DNA of 64,000 nucleotides, taken from JANXQE01 sp035651635 (GTDB taxonomy: Bacteria > Verrucomicrobiota > Verrucomicrobiia > Limisphaerales > UBA8199). Positions 35,213 to 44,369 of this stretch are shown here, piece after piece. The number at the start of each line of letters is the position of its first letter. The first letter of the stretch is position 1. A program made the translations under genes and the position numbers. The stretch lies in assembly GCA_035651635.1 (NCBI GenBank), contig DASRFK010000214.1, forward strand, positions 11,884-75,883, written 5' to 3'. Under the pieces are notes generated by a model. It ran no database searches. It was given only the letters and a program-made list of their open reading frames with translations, and had not been told where the DNA came from.

Positions 35213-36551
35213 GCCGGAAGTGCTTCGGAAGTTTAGCCAGCGCCTTGTTCAAGCAGGGTTCGCTCATCGCGATGTGGAGCGACGGGTCAACGAACTTGCT
35301 GACCATTGGGATGATCTGAAACGAGCCGGCCTGGCCGAAGGTCTCTCGGACGCGGAGGCGGACGACCATGCCGCGGTCCGGTTAGGCGACCCAGTCGCAC
35401 TAGCAAAGGAGATGACGAGGGCTGCACGCCAGGTGCACTGGTATGGCCGCCACCGCTGGCTTGCTTTCTGTGTTTTGCCTCCCATTTTGCAGCTCATCTG
35501 TACAGCGGGGATTTTCGGTCTCTCTATTCTGATCGGGGAGTTGCTGGTTTCGCATGAACGCCAGCTCGCTATGGCCAGGAGTCCCTCAGGTCCGCCCCTA
35601 GTTCAGCTGGGCATGTCGGTTTTGTTTTATGCTGCCGCGGGCGCGACTGCGCTTTGGTGTTGCTGGTGGGCACGACGATCAGTTGCCGGACCCGCCTGGG
35701 TGCTGGCTGCTTGCGGGATCTGCGCGCTTCATAGCTACTTTTGGCAGGTTAAGGTGATCGGTCACCAGATATACATGGGCTACTATTTCGAGCCTGGAAA
35801 TTTGCTGACTCCGGCTATCCCGTTGGTTGTGGCGCTTGGTGTCTGGATCAAAAGGAGACGCAGCGAGGCACAATTCGCGGTATACAATCATAGCGCGGTC
35901 GAGCGGCGGCACGTGATGACTGGGCTCCTTTTCTGCGCGCTCATTTTTTCCCTGACCGGCTGCGCGAACACAAAACGAAAGGTCACCACACATGAGCGGG
36001 GCTGGATTGATGGCGAGTTCCTGACGGCCAACCCCAAAGCCGTTTCAGCTGAGTCTCTTCTTGCGCCGGCAATGGATCGCGAGGAGTCCTTGCGCGCACC
36101 CAAGGCGGGCATTCTCGTAAAGCATTGCGGATGCAAATCCACTGTAACCGTGCTCCAGGATGGCGATGTGATCTTGGAACTCAACGAGCGCCCTATGTCC
36201 AAGCTCAACGAGTTCAGCCGCGCTATTGGCCGTGCAAAACCAGGGAGCTCACTGCCAGCCAAGATCTATCGCAGGGGCGATTTGCTTCCGGTGCAAATCC
36301 CTGTTGGAAGAGAGAAATACCAGAGGGAAGGGTTGCTTGTGCTGGGGCTGCCGACGATCATTCATGGCTGGGATCTGTGGCCAAATCCGGGCTTCTCTTT
36401 AGTCTTCCTTGGCTATGAACCAAGCGCCGGGACCACCAAACCCAGGGACTCCGACAACTTCGTTCAGCACTGGGCCGTATGGGCTGGAGTGCTCGAGTTT
36501 TCCTCGGGACGCAAGATTCTCTCCCGTGAGACTCTGACTGCGCATCAGTAA
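35205..36551 (+). CDS. HAAS/DUF1700-like membrane protein fused to a PDZ domain
   Basis: 448 aa. Residues about 1-75 form a HAAS-like helical domain (FSQRLVQAGFAHRDVERRVN, LSDAEADDHAAVRLGDPVAL), the usual partner of PadR. TM helices lie near residues 85-110, 130-150, 158-175 and 195-210, with a further hydrophobic, lipobox-like segment (LLFCALIFSLTGC, about 240-255). The C-terminus carries a PDZ-like domain (GDVILELNERPMSKLNEFSR, LPAKIYRRGDLLPVQIPVG). AGGAGG lies five bases before the ATG. The fusion suggests a sensor that binds exported peptides. The stop codon is at 36551. Confidence 0.75.
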   Translation: MRKPEVLRKFSQRLVQAGFAHRDVERRVNELADHWDDLKRAGLAEGLSDAEADDHAAVRLGDPVALAKEMTRAARQVHWYGRHRWLAFCVLPPILQLICTAGIFGLSILIGELLVSHERQLAMARSPSGPPLVQLGMSVLFYAAAGATALWCCWWARRSVAGPAWVLAACGICALHSYFWQVKVIGHQIYMGYYFEPGNLLTPAIPLVVALGVWIKRRRSEAQFAVYNHSAVERRHVMTGLLFCALIFSLTGCANTKRKVTTHERGWIDGEFLTANPKAVSAESLLAPAMDREESLRAPKAGILVKHCGCKSTVTVLQDGDVILELNERPMSKLNEFSRAIGRAKPGSSLPAKIYRRGDLLPVQIPVGREKYQREGLLVLGLPTIIHGWDLWPNPGFSLVFLGYEPSAGTTKPRDSDNFVQHWAVWAGVLEFSSGRKILSRETLTAHQ

Positions 36552-36998
36552 CTCTCCGATTGATGCCCGGAACCGGTCCAGACGGATCATAAGAAACGCG
36601 CCAAAGCGCGAGGCCAGTGTCGAACGCCAGCGCAGGATCTGAGACTGCTTGCTTCAGCAGGGAATTGCCCCTTGACCAGTAGATCCCACTTGGGCCAACA
36701 CCCACACACCGGGAAGCGGATTCTGCAGAGCCCTCGTTAATGCCGGAACAGCATTGAAGGACACTAGCCGTTGTTCGGAGCACGCTTCGGACCAGCCCAA
36801 TGGATCGCTGCCGTCCCAGCCTCACCTGGAATCTTGTGCTGCGTGCCGGGATGAGAATTTAGCTATCATTCGCTTGCAACGGCAGTTGGTCCGCTGGGGC
36901 CGGCGGACAGGAAATTTATCACCATATATTGTGCTCAACCGTCAAACCTTTACGTTTCCTTGTCCGGTTTTGACGTTGAGCGGCATCTATTAAACAGA
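36552..36998. other. intergenic stretch, no supported gene
   Basis: 447 bp between two regulatory genes. An open frame at 36754-36993 has no domain signal and overlaps the likely 5' region of the next sigma gene. No RNA gene or strong terminator was seen. Confidence 0.4.
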
Positions 36999-39248
36999 AT
37001 GAGTGAGGATCGCCAGTTGCTGGCTGAGTTCTGTCGGAACGGTTCGGAAACCGCCTTCCGGCGCCTCGTGGAACGACATCTGAAGATGGTGTATTCCACC
37101 GCGATGCGCGTGGTCAATGGAGATGTGCATCTGGCACAGGACATCGCTCAATCCGTTTTTTCGAACCTTGCTCGCAAAGCGCGTTATATACCGGCCCAGG
37201 TTGTCTTGGCAGGTTGGCTTCACCGGGATGCCCGTTTTACTGCGCTTGAGTTCTTGCGCAAAGAACGGCGCCGCATCGCTCGTGAAAGAGAGGCCGCCAT
37301 CATGTATGAACTTGAATCGTCGGGACATGAAGCCGCCTGGTCATGCCTCCGGCCAATATTGGATGAAGTCCTCGATGAACTGGAAGAGGAGGATCGGCAC
37401 GCGCTCCTTTTGCGCTTCTTTGGACAGCAAAACCTGGCGGAAGTGGGTGCAGCCCTGGGCCTGACCGAAGATACTGCTCGCAAGCGCGTCAGTCGCGCCT
37501 TGGAGAAGTTGCGGCAGCTGCTTTCTTCGCGAAGCATTACCACAACCACAGCTGCTTTGTCGCTGGTGCTAACCACTCGTGGGGTTGAGGTGATCCCGGC
37601 AGGACTAGCCTCTCAGTTTGTCCACTCAGCGTTAGCCGCTGCGGGAACGACCACAACATCAACAGTCGGAATCCTTGCGCTTATCACATCCATGAAAATC
37701 ACCACCCTCATCACCGCGTCAACCGTTTTGCTATTTCTCGGGGCTGCCATCGTTAAATTCCATACTTCCGGTGCGGTTCGAAAACAGATGACCACAACAT
37801 CTGCTACCGAACCAATCAATGCCCGGGACGCGAATGTTCTCCGGACGCGTCGCAGCCTCCAAGCTCGATCGGAGGCCAACACGGCAAACGATGCAGCATT
37901 GGTGAGTGCGTTGGCGCAGATTGAAGAAGTACTGAATGACCCGAAGCCCACGCGGAGCTTCCCAAATCCGGCCATGCAGAAAGCGCTGGCGGCATTGGGC
38001 GAGCATCGCGCAGCCGCCCTGCCGCTGCTTGGGAAGGCGTTGCAGAATTTGGATGAACGTGTCAGTAACCGGGCAGTTGATGGGTTGAGCCAGATCGGCC
38101 ACGAAGCGCAAGAAATGATCCCTTCTCTTATGCAGAAGCTCCGTGACAGTGGCGCGGGCGCTGCGCCAGATCTGCTTGTCCTCGCGCTGCAAAACATCGG
38201 GCCGTCTGCTGAGCTTGTTTCCGAGCTAGTGCAAACGTTGAAAGACAATCCCGCAGCCCGCCTGGCCATCGCCAATAGTATATCGACACCGGTTTGGGGC
38301 GATGTGGCCAAAATTGACGAAGCTCTCAGGCCGCTGTTGCAAGATAAGGACATCGGTGTCAACCAGGCGGCTGCCTACTCACTTGCAATGCTCCTTGGAA
38401 GCCGGGCCGGTGATGAGGTCACCAGAGCAACGATCGAAGGTTTGAAGTCGGCCGACGAAGATTTGCGCAGTCTGGCGTTATCGGCTCTCAAGAATATTGG
38501 TTCGGATCCCAAGGATCCGAGCGGTCGGGTGACGCCGAACAGCTTTGGCCCTGCTGGTGCCGAAGCCGTGTCCGCACTGATTGATATTGCAAATAACAAC
38601 AACCGGAAAGACCAGCAGATTCTGGCTCTGCAGTTGTTGGACGCGATCCAACCAGGACTGCGACAAGAGAATTCAACTATGGACAGCATGTTGCAGACTC
38701 GGGAGCAGGACTCTGCGTTCGCAACCAAGGTTCGCCTGGGAGAGGTGTCGTTGCCCGAACTTATCGAAGGCGCCCAACAGCATCCAGGAGCCATTGGCGC
38801 CATAGCAAATGCCCTCGCGGCGATGGGCCCTGATGCACAATCGGCGCTACCCGCTCTACGCGTTGCGCTGACCGCGCTCGAACCCCGCGCCGGTGCCTCT
38901 CCAATGGATCTGGCTCAAGCAAACCGCTCGCGTGACGCCCTCGTGGATGCCATGCAGAAAATTGCTCCGGATCAGCCCAAACCACTCTTCACCGAATCGG
39001 ACGTGCGTTCTGTTCTGGCGACAATTGATGCCCCATCAGTCATGGCGGATCGAAATCTTAAAAAGAGACTCGCAGTTGCTCTTTCGCCAGTTTTGGCGGA
39101 TTTTAACGGCCGAGCCATCGAGTTGACTCCGGAGCAAATGCACCAGCTGCTGGATGCCCTGAAGACAGTTGACCAACCGGTCTATGACATCGTTTCTGCC
39201 AAGGTGAACAATATCGACCCCCAATTTTACAAGAAGCCAAAGCCCTGA
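36999..39248 (+). CDS. ECF sigma factor with membrane helix and C-terminal HEAT repeats
   Basis: About 749 aa. Sigma region 2 (DRQLLAEFCRNGSETAFRRL, HLAQDIAQSVFSNLARKARY) and region 4 (EEEDRHALLLRFFGQQNLAE, LTEDTARKRVSRALEKL) occupy the first 190 residues. A hydrophobic helix (ITTLITASTVLLFLGAAIV) is followed by about 480 residues of HEAT-like helical repeats (KALAALGEHRAAALPLLGKA, GLSQIGHEAQEMIPSLMQKL). The repeats probably lie outside the membrane as a binding surface. ATG at 36999 is preferred over TTG 36960. Confidence 0.85.
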   Translation: MSEDRQLLAEFCRNGSETAFRRLVERHLKMVYSTAMRVVNGDVHLAQDIAQSVFSNLARKARYIPAQVVLAGWLHRDARFTALEFLRKERRRIAREREAAIMYELESSGHEAAWSCLRPILDEVLDELEEEDRHALLLRFFGQQNLAEVGAALGLTEDTARKRVSRALEKLRQLLSSRSITTTTAALSLVLTTRGVEVIPAGLASQFVHSALAAAGTTTTSTVGILALITSMKITTLITASTVLLFLGAAIVKFHTSGAVRKQMTTTSATEPINARDANVLRTRRSLQARSEANTANDAALVSALAQIEEVLNDPKPTRSFPNPAMQKALAALGEHRAAALPLLGKALQNLDERVSNRAVDGLSQIGHEAQEMIPSLMQKLRDSGAGAAPDLLVLALQNIGPSAELVSELVQTLKDNPAARLAIANSISTPVWGDVAKIDEALRPLLQDKDIGVNQAAAYSLAMLLGSRAGDEVTRATIEGLKSADEDLRSLALSALKNIGSDPKDPSGRVTPNSFGPAGAEAVSALIDIANNNNRKDQQILALQLLDAIQPGLRQENSTMDSMLQTREQDSAFATKVRLGEVSLPELIEGAQQHPGAIGAIANALAAMGPDAQSALPALRVALTALEPRAGASPMDLAQANRSRDALVDAMQKIAPDQPKPLFTESDVRSVLATIDAPSVMADRNLKKRLAVALSPVLADFNGRAIELTPEQMHQLLDALKTVDQPVYDIVSAKVNNIDPQFYKKPKP

Positions 39249-39427
39249 ACTGAAGATCTAACTGGATGCAATTGAGCTTCAAACCGTCCATCGCGAGAAT
39301 TTCCATGACAGGATGTTCGAGCTGTTTCAGTAATCCCTGAAAATCAACTGCTGCACACAGCCTGCCAGTCGTCCGCAGTGGGCAATTGGCAAAATTGACA
39401 AGAAACCGTCTTTCGCTAGTTTTCGGC

Positions 39428-41740
39428 ATGCCCGGAGATAATCCACTCTCCTCTGCTCGTTTTCCTAACAATCTTTGCCCAGCCGTTTGGATACTTTGCA
39501 TCCTGCTGGCCGGTGCGGTTGTTTCGCGGGCGGATGCGCCAGTAGAGTGGAAAGGTGGTAACGGCGATTGGGATGACGCGCTTAAATGGGGAGGGGCGTT
39601 GCCTTTGCGAACGGCTGAGGCGCGGATCAATGGCACCCGGGCGGAGCCTAGTGATGTGACGGTTGCGCGGTCGGATGTGCTAGTGGGCCACCTCGGCATC
39701 GGGGACGGAGGCAACAGCGAAGCATCCCTGGTACTGGACGGTCGAACATTGACGGTGACCGCCGGCATGGATATCGGCAAGTATGATGGCTCCGAAGGAA
39801 AGTTGGTCATCAAGTCGGGCAAACTGTTTATTAATACAATTTTCGTTTCGGGCGGCGGCGGTCCGGGTATGAAAGGCCGCGGCACAGTCGAGATTCATGA
39901 CGGCAGCATGGTCACCAAGCTCATCGAACTGGGTCTTTCTTCCGGGAGTTCCTGCACATTGCGCATGGTGGGTTCAAAAGCTTCATCTGTGTTGGCAGAA
40001 GACGGTTTACAAATCGGTGTCTATAATTATCTAAGCCTGGAAACCAATCCTCCGCCGAGCACGACGGAATTGGACTTTGAGCTGGATGACGAGGGCGTGA
40101 CGCCCATTTTCACCTGGGGCAAAACGGAGGGGCGCATTTACTTTCCCATTCCCGATGGCAAGGGCAATGGCGTGGGAACATGTCAATTGCGAATTGGCCT
40201 GCTTGCGACGCCTCCCTCGGGCGATATTCTTTTGGTCGGCTCGGCCAATGCGTGCCGCGGCACGTTCGACGGATTGAAGGAGGGCGCGAAAGTGCGGGCC
40301 CAGTTCGGTGACAGGACTTATGAGTGGACGCTCACTTATCGCGGCGGACCAAACCGATGCGATATCCTATTAACCAACCCGCAGGTGGCGGGTGCCGGTG
40401 GCAAAATGATTCCTTACCTGACGGGAAAACCCGCGAAGGTTTTCCGGTTCGATCCGGCTGTTGTGCAATCCAGTTACCGGGATTTTTACCGGCAATGGGA
40501 TGCGCACGCGCCTCCGGTGGGCAGCAGCACATTAGCCTTTCCCGGAGCGGAAGGTTATGGGGCATTTACAAAAGGAGGGCGAGGCGGGAAAATTTTCATT
40601 GTCACCAATCTCAACGATTCCGGACCCGGCAGCCTGAGAGAAGCCGTCGAGGCGAAGGGTCCCCGCACGGTGATTTTCAAAGTGGGTGGCATTATCGAAA
40701 CGACGGGCCTCGATGTCCGCGAACCTTACCTTACCATTGCCGGACAGACCGCTCCCGGCGATGGCATCTGCATCAAGAAAGGTGCGGGCAACGCCAACGC
40801 CTTCAATGTGTCGCGCACGCACGATGTTATCCTGCGCTATCTGCGCTTTCGCGCCGGCAACAACACGGGTGACGTGCGATGCGAGTCTTTCCGCATTTCC
40901 GACAGCGAGAATGTGATTGTGGATCATTGTTCGAGCAGTTGGGGCAATCCAGAAACATTCTCCATTGCCGGAGCATCCGATCGTTGCACGGTCCAATGGT
41001 GTATCTTTTCCGAAGGAAACAACGCGCAAAGGCACGCTTTTTCAACCATCCTTGCGGGCGATCGCAGCACCTGGCATCATAACCTTTTCGCCCACATGTT
41101 CAGCCGCGTTCCACGATGGGGCGATATCACCGTCGAATGCGACTTTCGCAATAATGTCATCTATGATTGGGGCCATACTTGCGGTTATGGAGATATGCGG
41201 ACACTGAATTACGTCAACAATTACCTCCGCGCGGGGCCCTCAACCACCCAGAATCCACCTTACTTCATCATCGATCCAAAAGTTGCCCTCCCGGCCTCCT
41301 TATACCTGGATGGGAACGTCATGATCGGAAAACCCGATGTATCTCGAGATAATTGGAAGGCAGTGAAAGGAGATCGGACGTTACAATCCTTGTCCCCCTT
41401 TCCTGCGCCTCCGGTGAAAACGCAACCGGCGCAAGAAGCGTTTGAGCTAGTGCTGCAAAACGCCGGGGCAAATGTGCGCAAACGTGACGCGGTGGATGCG
41501 CGAATTGTCTCTGAGGCACGCAACGGCACGGGCAAAATCATCAATAACGAGAATGAGGTTGGCGGATGCCCTGACTATAAATCGGGCGAATTGCCGGTAT
41601 GCAGCGCCAACGACGGCATTCCGGACGAATGGAAGAAGGCGCATGGAATTTCTTTAACCGATGCGAATGTTGCCAATGCCGTAAATAACGAAGAATATAC
41701 CGAGCTGGAGGTCTATTTGAATTCGTTGACGGAACATTGA
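39428..41740 (+). CDS. secreted pectate lyase-like beta-helix protein with autotransporter-type stalk
   Basis: About 770 aa. The N-terminus has a hydrophobic signal (VWILCILLAGAVVSRA-DAPVEW). Residues about 40-300 contain PEP/autotransporter-associated repeats (WDDALKWGGALPLRTAEARI, LVGHLGIGDGGNSEASLVLD, LTVTAGMDIGKYDGSEGKLV). The C-terminal half is a right-handed beta-helix of the pectate lyase superfamily: FPGAEGYGAFTKGGRGGKIF, VTNLNDSGPGSLREAVEAKG, TVIFKVGGIIETTG, and IVDHCSSSWGNPETFSIAG. Likely a polysaccharide lyase for plant polymers acting outside the cell. ATG 39428 is preferred over TTG 39386. Confidence 0.86.
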   Translation: MPGDNPLSSARFPNNLCPAVWILCILLAGAVVSRADAPVEWKGGNGDWDDALKWGGALPLRTAEARINGTRAEPSDVTVARSDVLVGHLGIGDGGNSEASLVLDGRTLTVTAGMDIGKYDGSEGKLVIKSGKLFINTIFVSGGGGPGMKGRGTVEIHDGSMVTKLIELGLSSGSSCTLRMVGSKASSVLAEDGLQIGVYNYLSLETNPPPSTTELDFELDDEGVTPIFTWGKTEGRIYFPIPDGKGNGVGTCQLRIGLLATPPSGDILLVGSANACRGTFDGLKEGAKVRAQFGDRTYEWTLTYRGGPNRCDILLTNPQVAGAGGKMIPYLTGKPAKVFRFDPAVVQSSYRDFYRQWDAHAPPVGSSTLAFPGAEGYGAFTKGGRGGKIFIVTNLNDSGPGSLREAVEAKGPRTVIFKVGGIIETTGLDVREPYLTIAGQTAPGDGICIKKGAGNANAFNVSRTHDVILRYLRFRAGNNTGDVRCESFRISDSENVIVDHCSSSWGNPETFSIAGASDRCTVQWCIFSEGNNAQRHAFSTILAGDRSTWHHNLFAHMFSRVPRWGDITVECDFRNNVIYDWGHTCGYGDMRTLNYVNNYLRAGPSTTQNPPYFIIDPKVALPASLYLDGNVMIGKPDVSRDNWKAVKGDRTLQSLSPFPAPPVKTQPAQEAFELVLQNAGANVRKRDAVDARIVSEARNGTGKIINNENEVGGCPDYKSGELPVCSANDGIPDEWKKAHGISLTDANVANAVNNEEYTELEVYLNSLTEH

Positions 41741-41844
41741 CTCTGACCTGTAGCCGGGCCGATTCGGCTCACGGAACGGCGCGAACAGCCTCCAAACCTG
41801 CCTGCATCTTCTTGCTATTCATGCAGGAAGGGCGACAGTGTTTA

Positions 41845-42789
41845 ATGGAAACTTCCCCCGTTGGGTCTGGAATTGATCGATCCATTGAAAACATTCCCGC
41901 CAGAGCTGGGGTGCTTTGGCCGATCGTTGAAGAATACCGAAACGCATATCCAACTGGCTTTGAGTCGTGGTCCGAGGACGACGTCTCAGACGCAGGAAAG
42001 AAACGCTTCTTGCTGGAGGGGAACCGGAAACCAGAAAAAACGATCGTTGGTTTTCGCCACTATCGTCTTCGACGAGTGGGATCCAAGACATGGGAAGCCC
42101 AGACAACTACGTGCTCCACAAAACGGACTCACCAAACGACTCAGTGTCGAAGCAGCTTCGATTGCGAAGTCGATGCGCGTCGTCAATGTGAATCCTGGCG
42201 CCTGCTGGAAACGAGCCGACTGGAAACTGAATATCCAGGTTCGTACGAGGATATACCCGAACCAGGGCTCGGGGACCTACTGCAGCCGCGGCATCGCAAG
42301 GCGCTCTTTGCGGCGCAAATTGAACTGAAGAGGAAATCTGAGCCTAATTTTTACGAATGGTGCGTGCGAATCCACTCCGCAACATGCTCGGAAGCAGTTG
42401 ATTCGTTGAACGACCAACTGGAGATTTATAAATTGCTGGACAAGGCTCATCGCGGAGAACAGGTGCCGCCGATATTGAAATGCAAAAGCCTACCGGTGGA
42501 ACTCATTTTAAGATTCAAGCGCGAAATTGATCACGGCAAAAAGTCACGGATAACGCCAACCCCCGACAACCTAAAGATCGACAAGGAATTGGTAGTTGGA
42601 TGGATCCGCCGCGGGTATATCTTTTTGCCGTTGTGGTTTCTTACGAGGCGGCTGAACCTGAACATGAGGACGCATATTACTGAAGCGGCGCTCGAGAAGC
42701 GTATTGACAGTTTGGGCTTAGAAAGGGTTATGCATTGCGGTGCGCTTCAGGCCGCCGAACGCGATTATTTAAGGCTAATGGACTGGTAG
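41845..42789 (+). CDS. hypothetical protein at the edge of the accessory region
   Basis: About 314 aa from ATG 41845 (a GGAAGG lies 13 bases upstream; ATG 41821 and a TTG overlapping the pectate lyase stop are also open). It is rich in Arg, Glu and Cys, with no signal peptide or recognised fold. The region about residues 55-145 has irregular composition, and another frame there also looks coding-like (from ATG 41861), so a frameshift cannot be excluded. The C-terminal part (LEIYKLLDKAHRGEQVPPIL, LVVGWIRRGYIFLPLWFLTR) is more regular. Confidence 0.4.
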   Translation: METSPVGSGIDRSIENIPARAGVLWPIVEEYRNAYPTGFESWSEDDVSDAGKKRFLLEGNRKPEKTIVGFRHYRLRRVGSKTWEAQTTTCSTKRTHQTTQCRSSFDCEVDARRQCESWRLLETSRLETEYPGSYEDIPEPGLGDLLQPRHRKALFAAQIELKRKSEPNFYEWCVRIHSATCSEAVDSLNDQLEIYKLLDKAHRGEQVPPILKCKSLPVELILRFKREIDHGKKSRITPTPDNLKIDKELVVGWIRRGYIFLPLWFLTRRLNLNMRTHITEAALEKRIDSLGLERVMHCGALQAAERDYLRLMDW

Positions 42790-42992
42790 ACTACGGTCTA
42801 AGGTTTGTGATTCTTTCCGGCTTATAGTCCTCGTAAAAAAGCCGTCAAACTACATAGCAGAGGGACGCTTTCGGCGCCTTAGACGATTGATTGCGTGCAC
42901 GTTTGGCGTGACCAAGCCTGCTGAAACAAGGAGCAATCCCTGTCTTACCGTTGCCCGCTTCAAGCGAGGTGACTTGAAGACTCGCATTTTCT

Positions 42993-43694
42993 ATGGAAAC
43001 CAAACCCAAAATAACGCTTGGTCCGTTCTGCATCACCGTGACGCAAATGGAAACGACAAGTGCTCCAATGTCACCGTTGGGTCTGGCGATAGAGTGGTCC
43101 AACTCGGGCCAAGCAATAAATATTCCGTTGTTTCGGCGGGTTCTTCCGTCTGGCTCGGAACGGATCCGCTTTGAGCACATTCTTTTTCGAGATGCAGATC
43201 TGCCATGCGATTTGGATTGTCTGGATTATCAGGCTATAGATTCCCCCGGAGGGGCCTTTCTTGCGTTGGATGCGCTCTTCGCGACGTTGTACCGCAGCTG
43301 TGTCGTTTCCCGTCCAATTTATGCCGTTCTGAGCGAACTCTCAGCTGTAGTGCCATTACGGAGAACAGTCACAAATCCAATCTCCTTGAAAGGCCTGTTA
43401 ACGGCCGAAGCCGAGGCGCGAGGTTTTCGGCTCAACTCCGTGTTCCAGGCGTCGGGACTAATTTACGCGCAGATCGGATGGGAAGAGCAAGGCGGTTCAA
43501 CGCGGTTTCACGTATGCACAACTGCTTTCCGGACGAAGCCAAACGGCAGGTTGGACGAGGGAAGATGGGTGGCCCGGCGGGATGTGGGCGTTTCCGAAGT
43601 CTTGTCAGATGAGCTCCATCGCCTGGTGCCGGAAACCATGGATTTGCTAAGCAAAGCTGGAATTCAATTTCTTCGATCTCAACTCACCTCGTAG
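42993..43694 (+). CDS. hypothetical protein, 233 aa
   Basis: Soluble protein starting METKPKITLGPFCITVTQME, with no recognised domain. The central segment (DALFATLYRSCVVSRPIYAV, RRTVTNPISLKGLLTAEAEA) and the C-terminal helix ELHRLVPETMDLLSKAGIQF look well structured. It lies in the mobile-looking region on the same strand as the sigma-like gene 41 bp downstream, perhaps as an operon. Confidence 0.5.
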   Translation: METKPKITLGPFCITVTQMETTSAPMSPLGLAIEWSNSGQAINIPLFRRVLPSGSERIRFEHILFRDADLPCDLDCLDYQAIDSPGGAFLALDALFATLYRSCVVSRPIYAVLSELSAVVPLRRTVTNPISLKGLLTAEAEARGFRLNSVFQASGLIYAQIGWEEQGGSTRFHVCTTAFRTKPNGRLDEGRWVARRDVGVSEVLSDELHRLVPETMDLLSKAGIQFLRSQLTS

Positions 43695-43735
43695 ACACGT
43701 CCTCCAGAGCTAAAACCGCGCCTAACCAAAGCGCG

Positions 43736-44317
43736 ATGAAAGCTCCGTTGAGTTTGGAGTGTAGCGTCCGCTGCGAAGTTCGCTTGAACGAACTATCAGC
43801 AGCGGACATCGCCAACCTTACGGGATTCGCCGAGCGTCGTCTCGCGGTCATGGGCCTGAACCCATCGGCTGGAGAAGACGCAACACAGCGTGCGCTGGCG
43901 GCAATCCTCCAAGGCATGGAATCGGACCAGGGCGGCCGTACGCCGCGCCTGGTGGACGTAGAAAGCAAAGGCGCGTTCCTGAACTTCGTGCGCGGTGCCA
44001 TCTCCTCGATCGTCGAGGCGATGGGACGTAAACGGCAGTTCCGAGTGAAAAACACGCCCTGGGAGGATGGTATGCCCCCTGCAGCTGACCGGGTGTCGCT
44101 TACGCCGGCGCAAAACGCCGAACTGAGTGATCTGCAAGGTCAACTGTTCCCGCGTCTTCGCGCTCGAGCCCCACGACGGCTCAAGCGTACCATTGATGCG
44201 TGGGAGTCGGTCTTCACCGAAAGTGACCGCATCCCTGCACGAGGACATCGTCGATACGTGCGCGAAGTGAAAGGCCTAGCACAAGAAATCATCACGGAAC
44301 TGGGCGGAATCCGCTAG
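43736..44317 (+). CDS. sigma-70 region 2-like small protein
   Basis: 193 aa. Residues about 18-100 (LSAADIANLTGFAERRLAVM, EDATQRALAAILQGMESD, AFLNFVRGAISSIVEA) are reminiscent of ECF sigma region 2 followed by the linker helix, but I see no convincing region 4 HTH in the last 80 residues (RAPRRLKRTIDAWESVF). It may be a mobile-element sigma-like regulator or a helical protein of other origin. It is convergent with the coupling ATPase gene. Confidence 0.45.
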   Translation: MKAPLSLECSVRCEVRLNELSAADIANLTGFAERRLAVMGLNPSAGEDATQRALAAILQGMESDQGGRTPRLVDVESKGAFLNFVRGAISSIVEAMGRKRQFRVKNTPWEDGMPPAADRVSLTPAQNAELSDLQGQLFPRLRARAPRRLKRTIDAWESVFTESDRIPARGHRRYVREVKGLAQEIITELGGIR

Positions 44318-44369
44318 TTCCCGATCACGTAGTGTCGTTACAACGCCGACCAAGGACGGCGCCTTCTTC

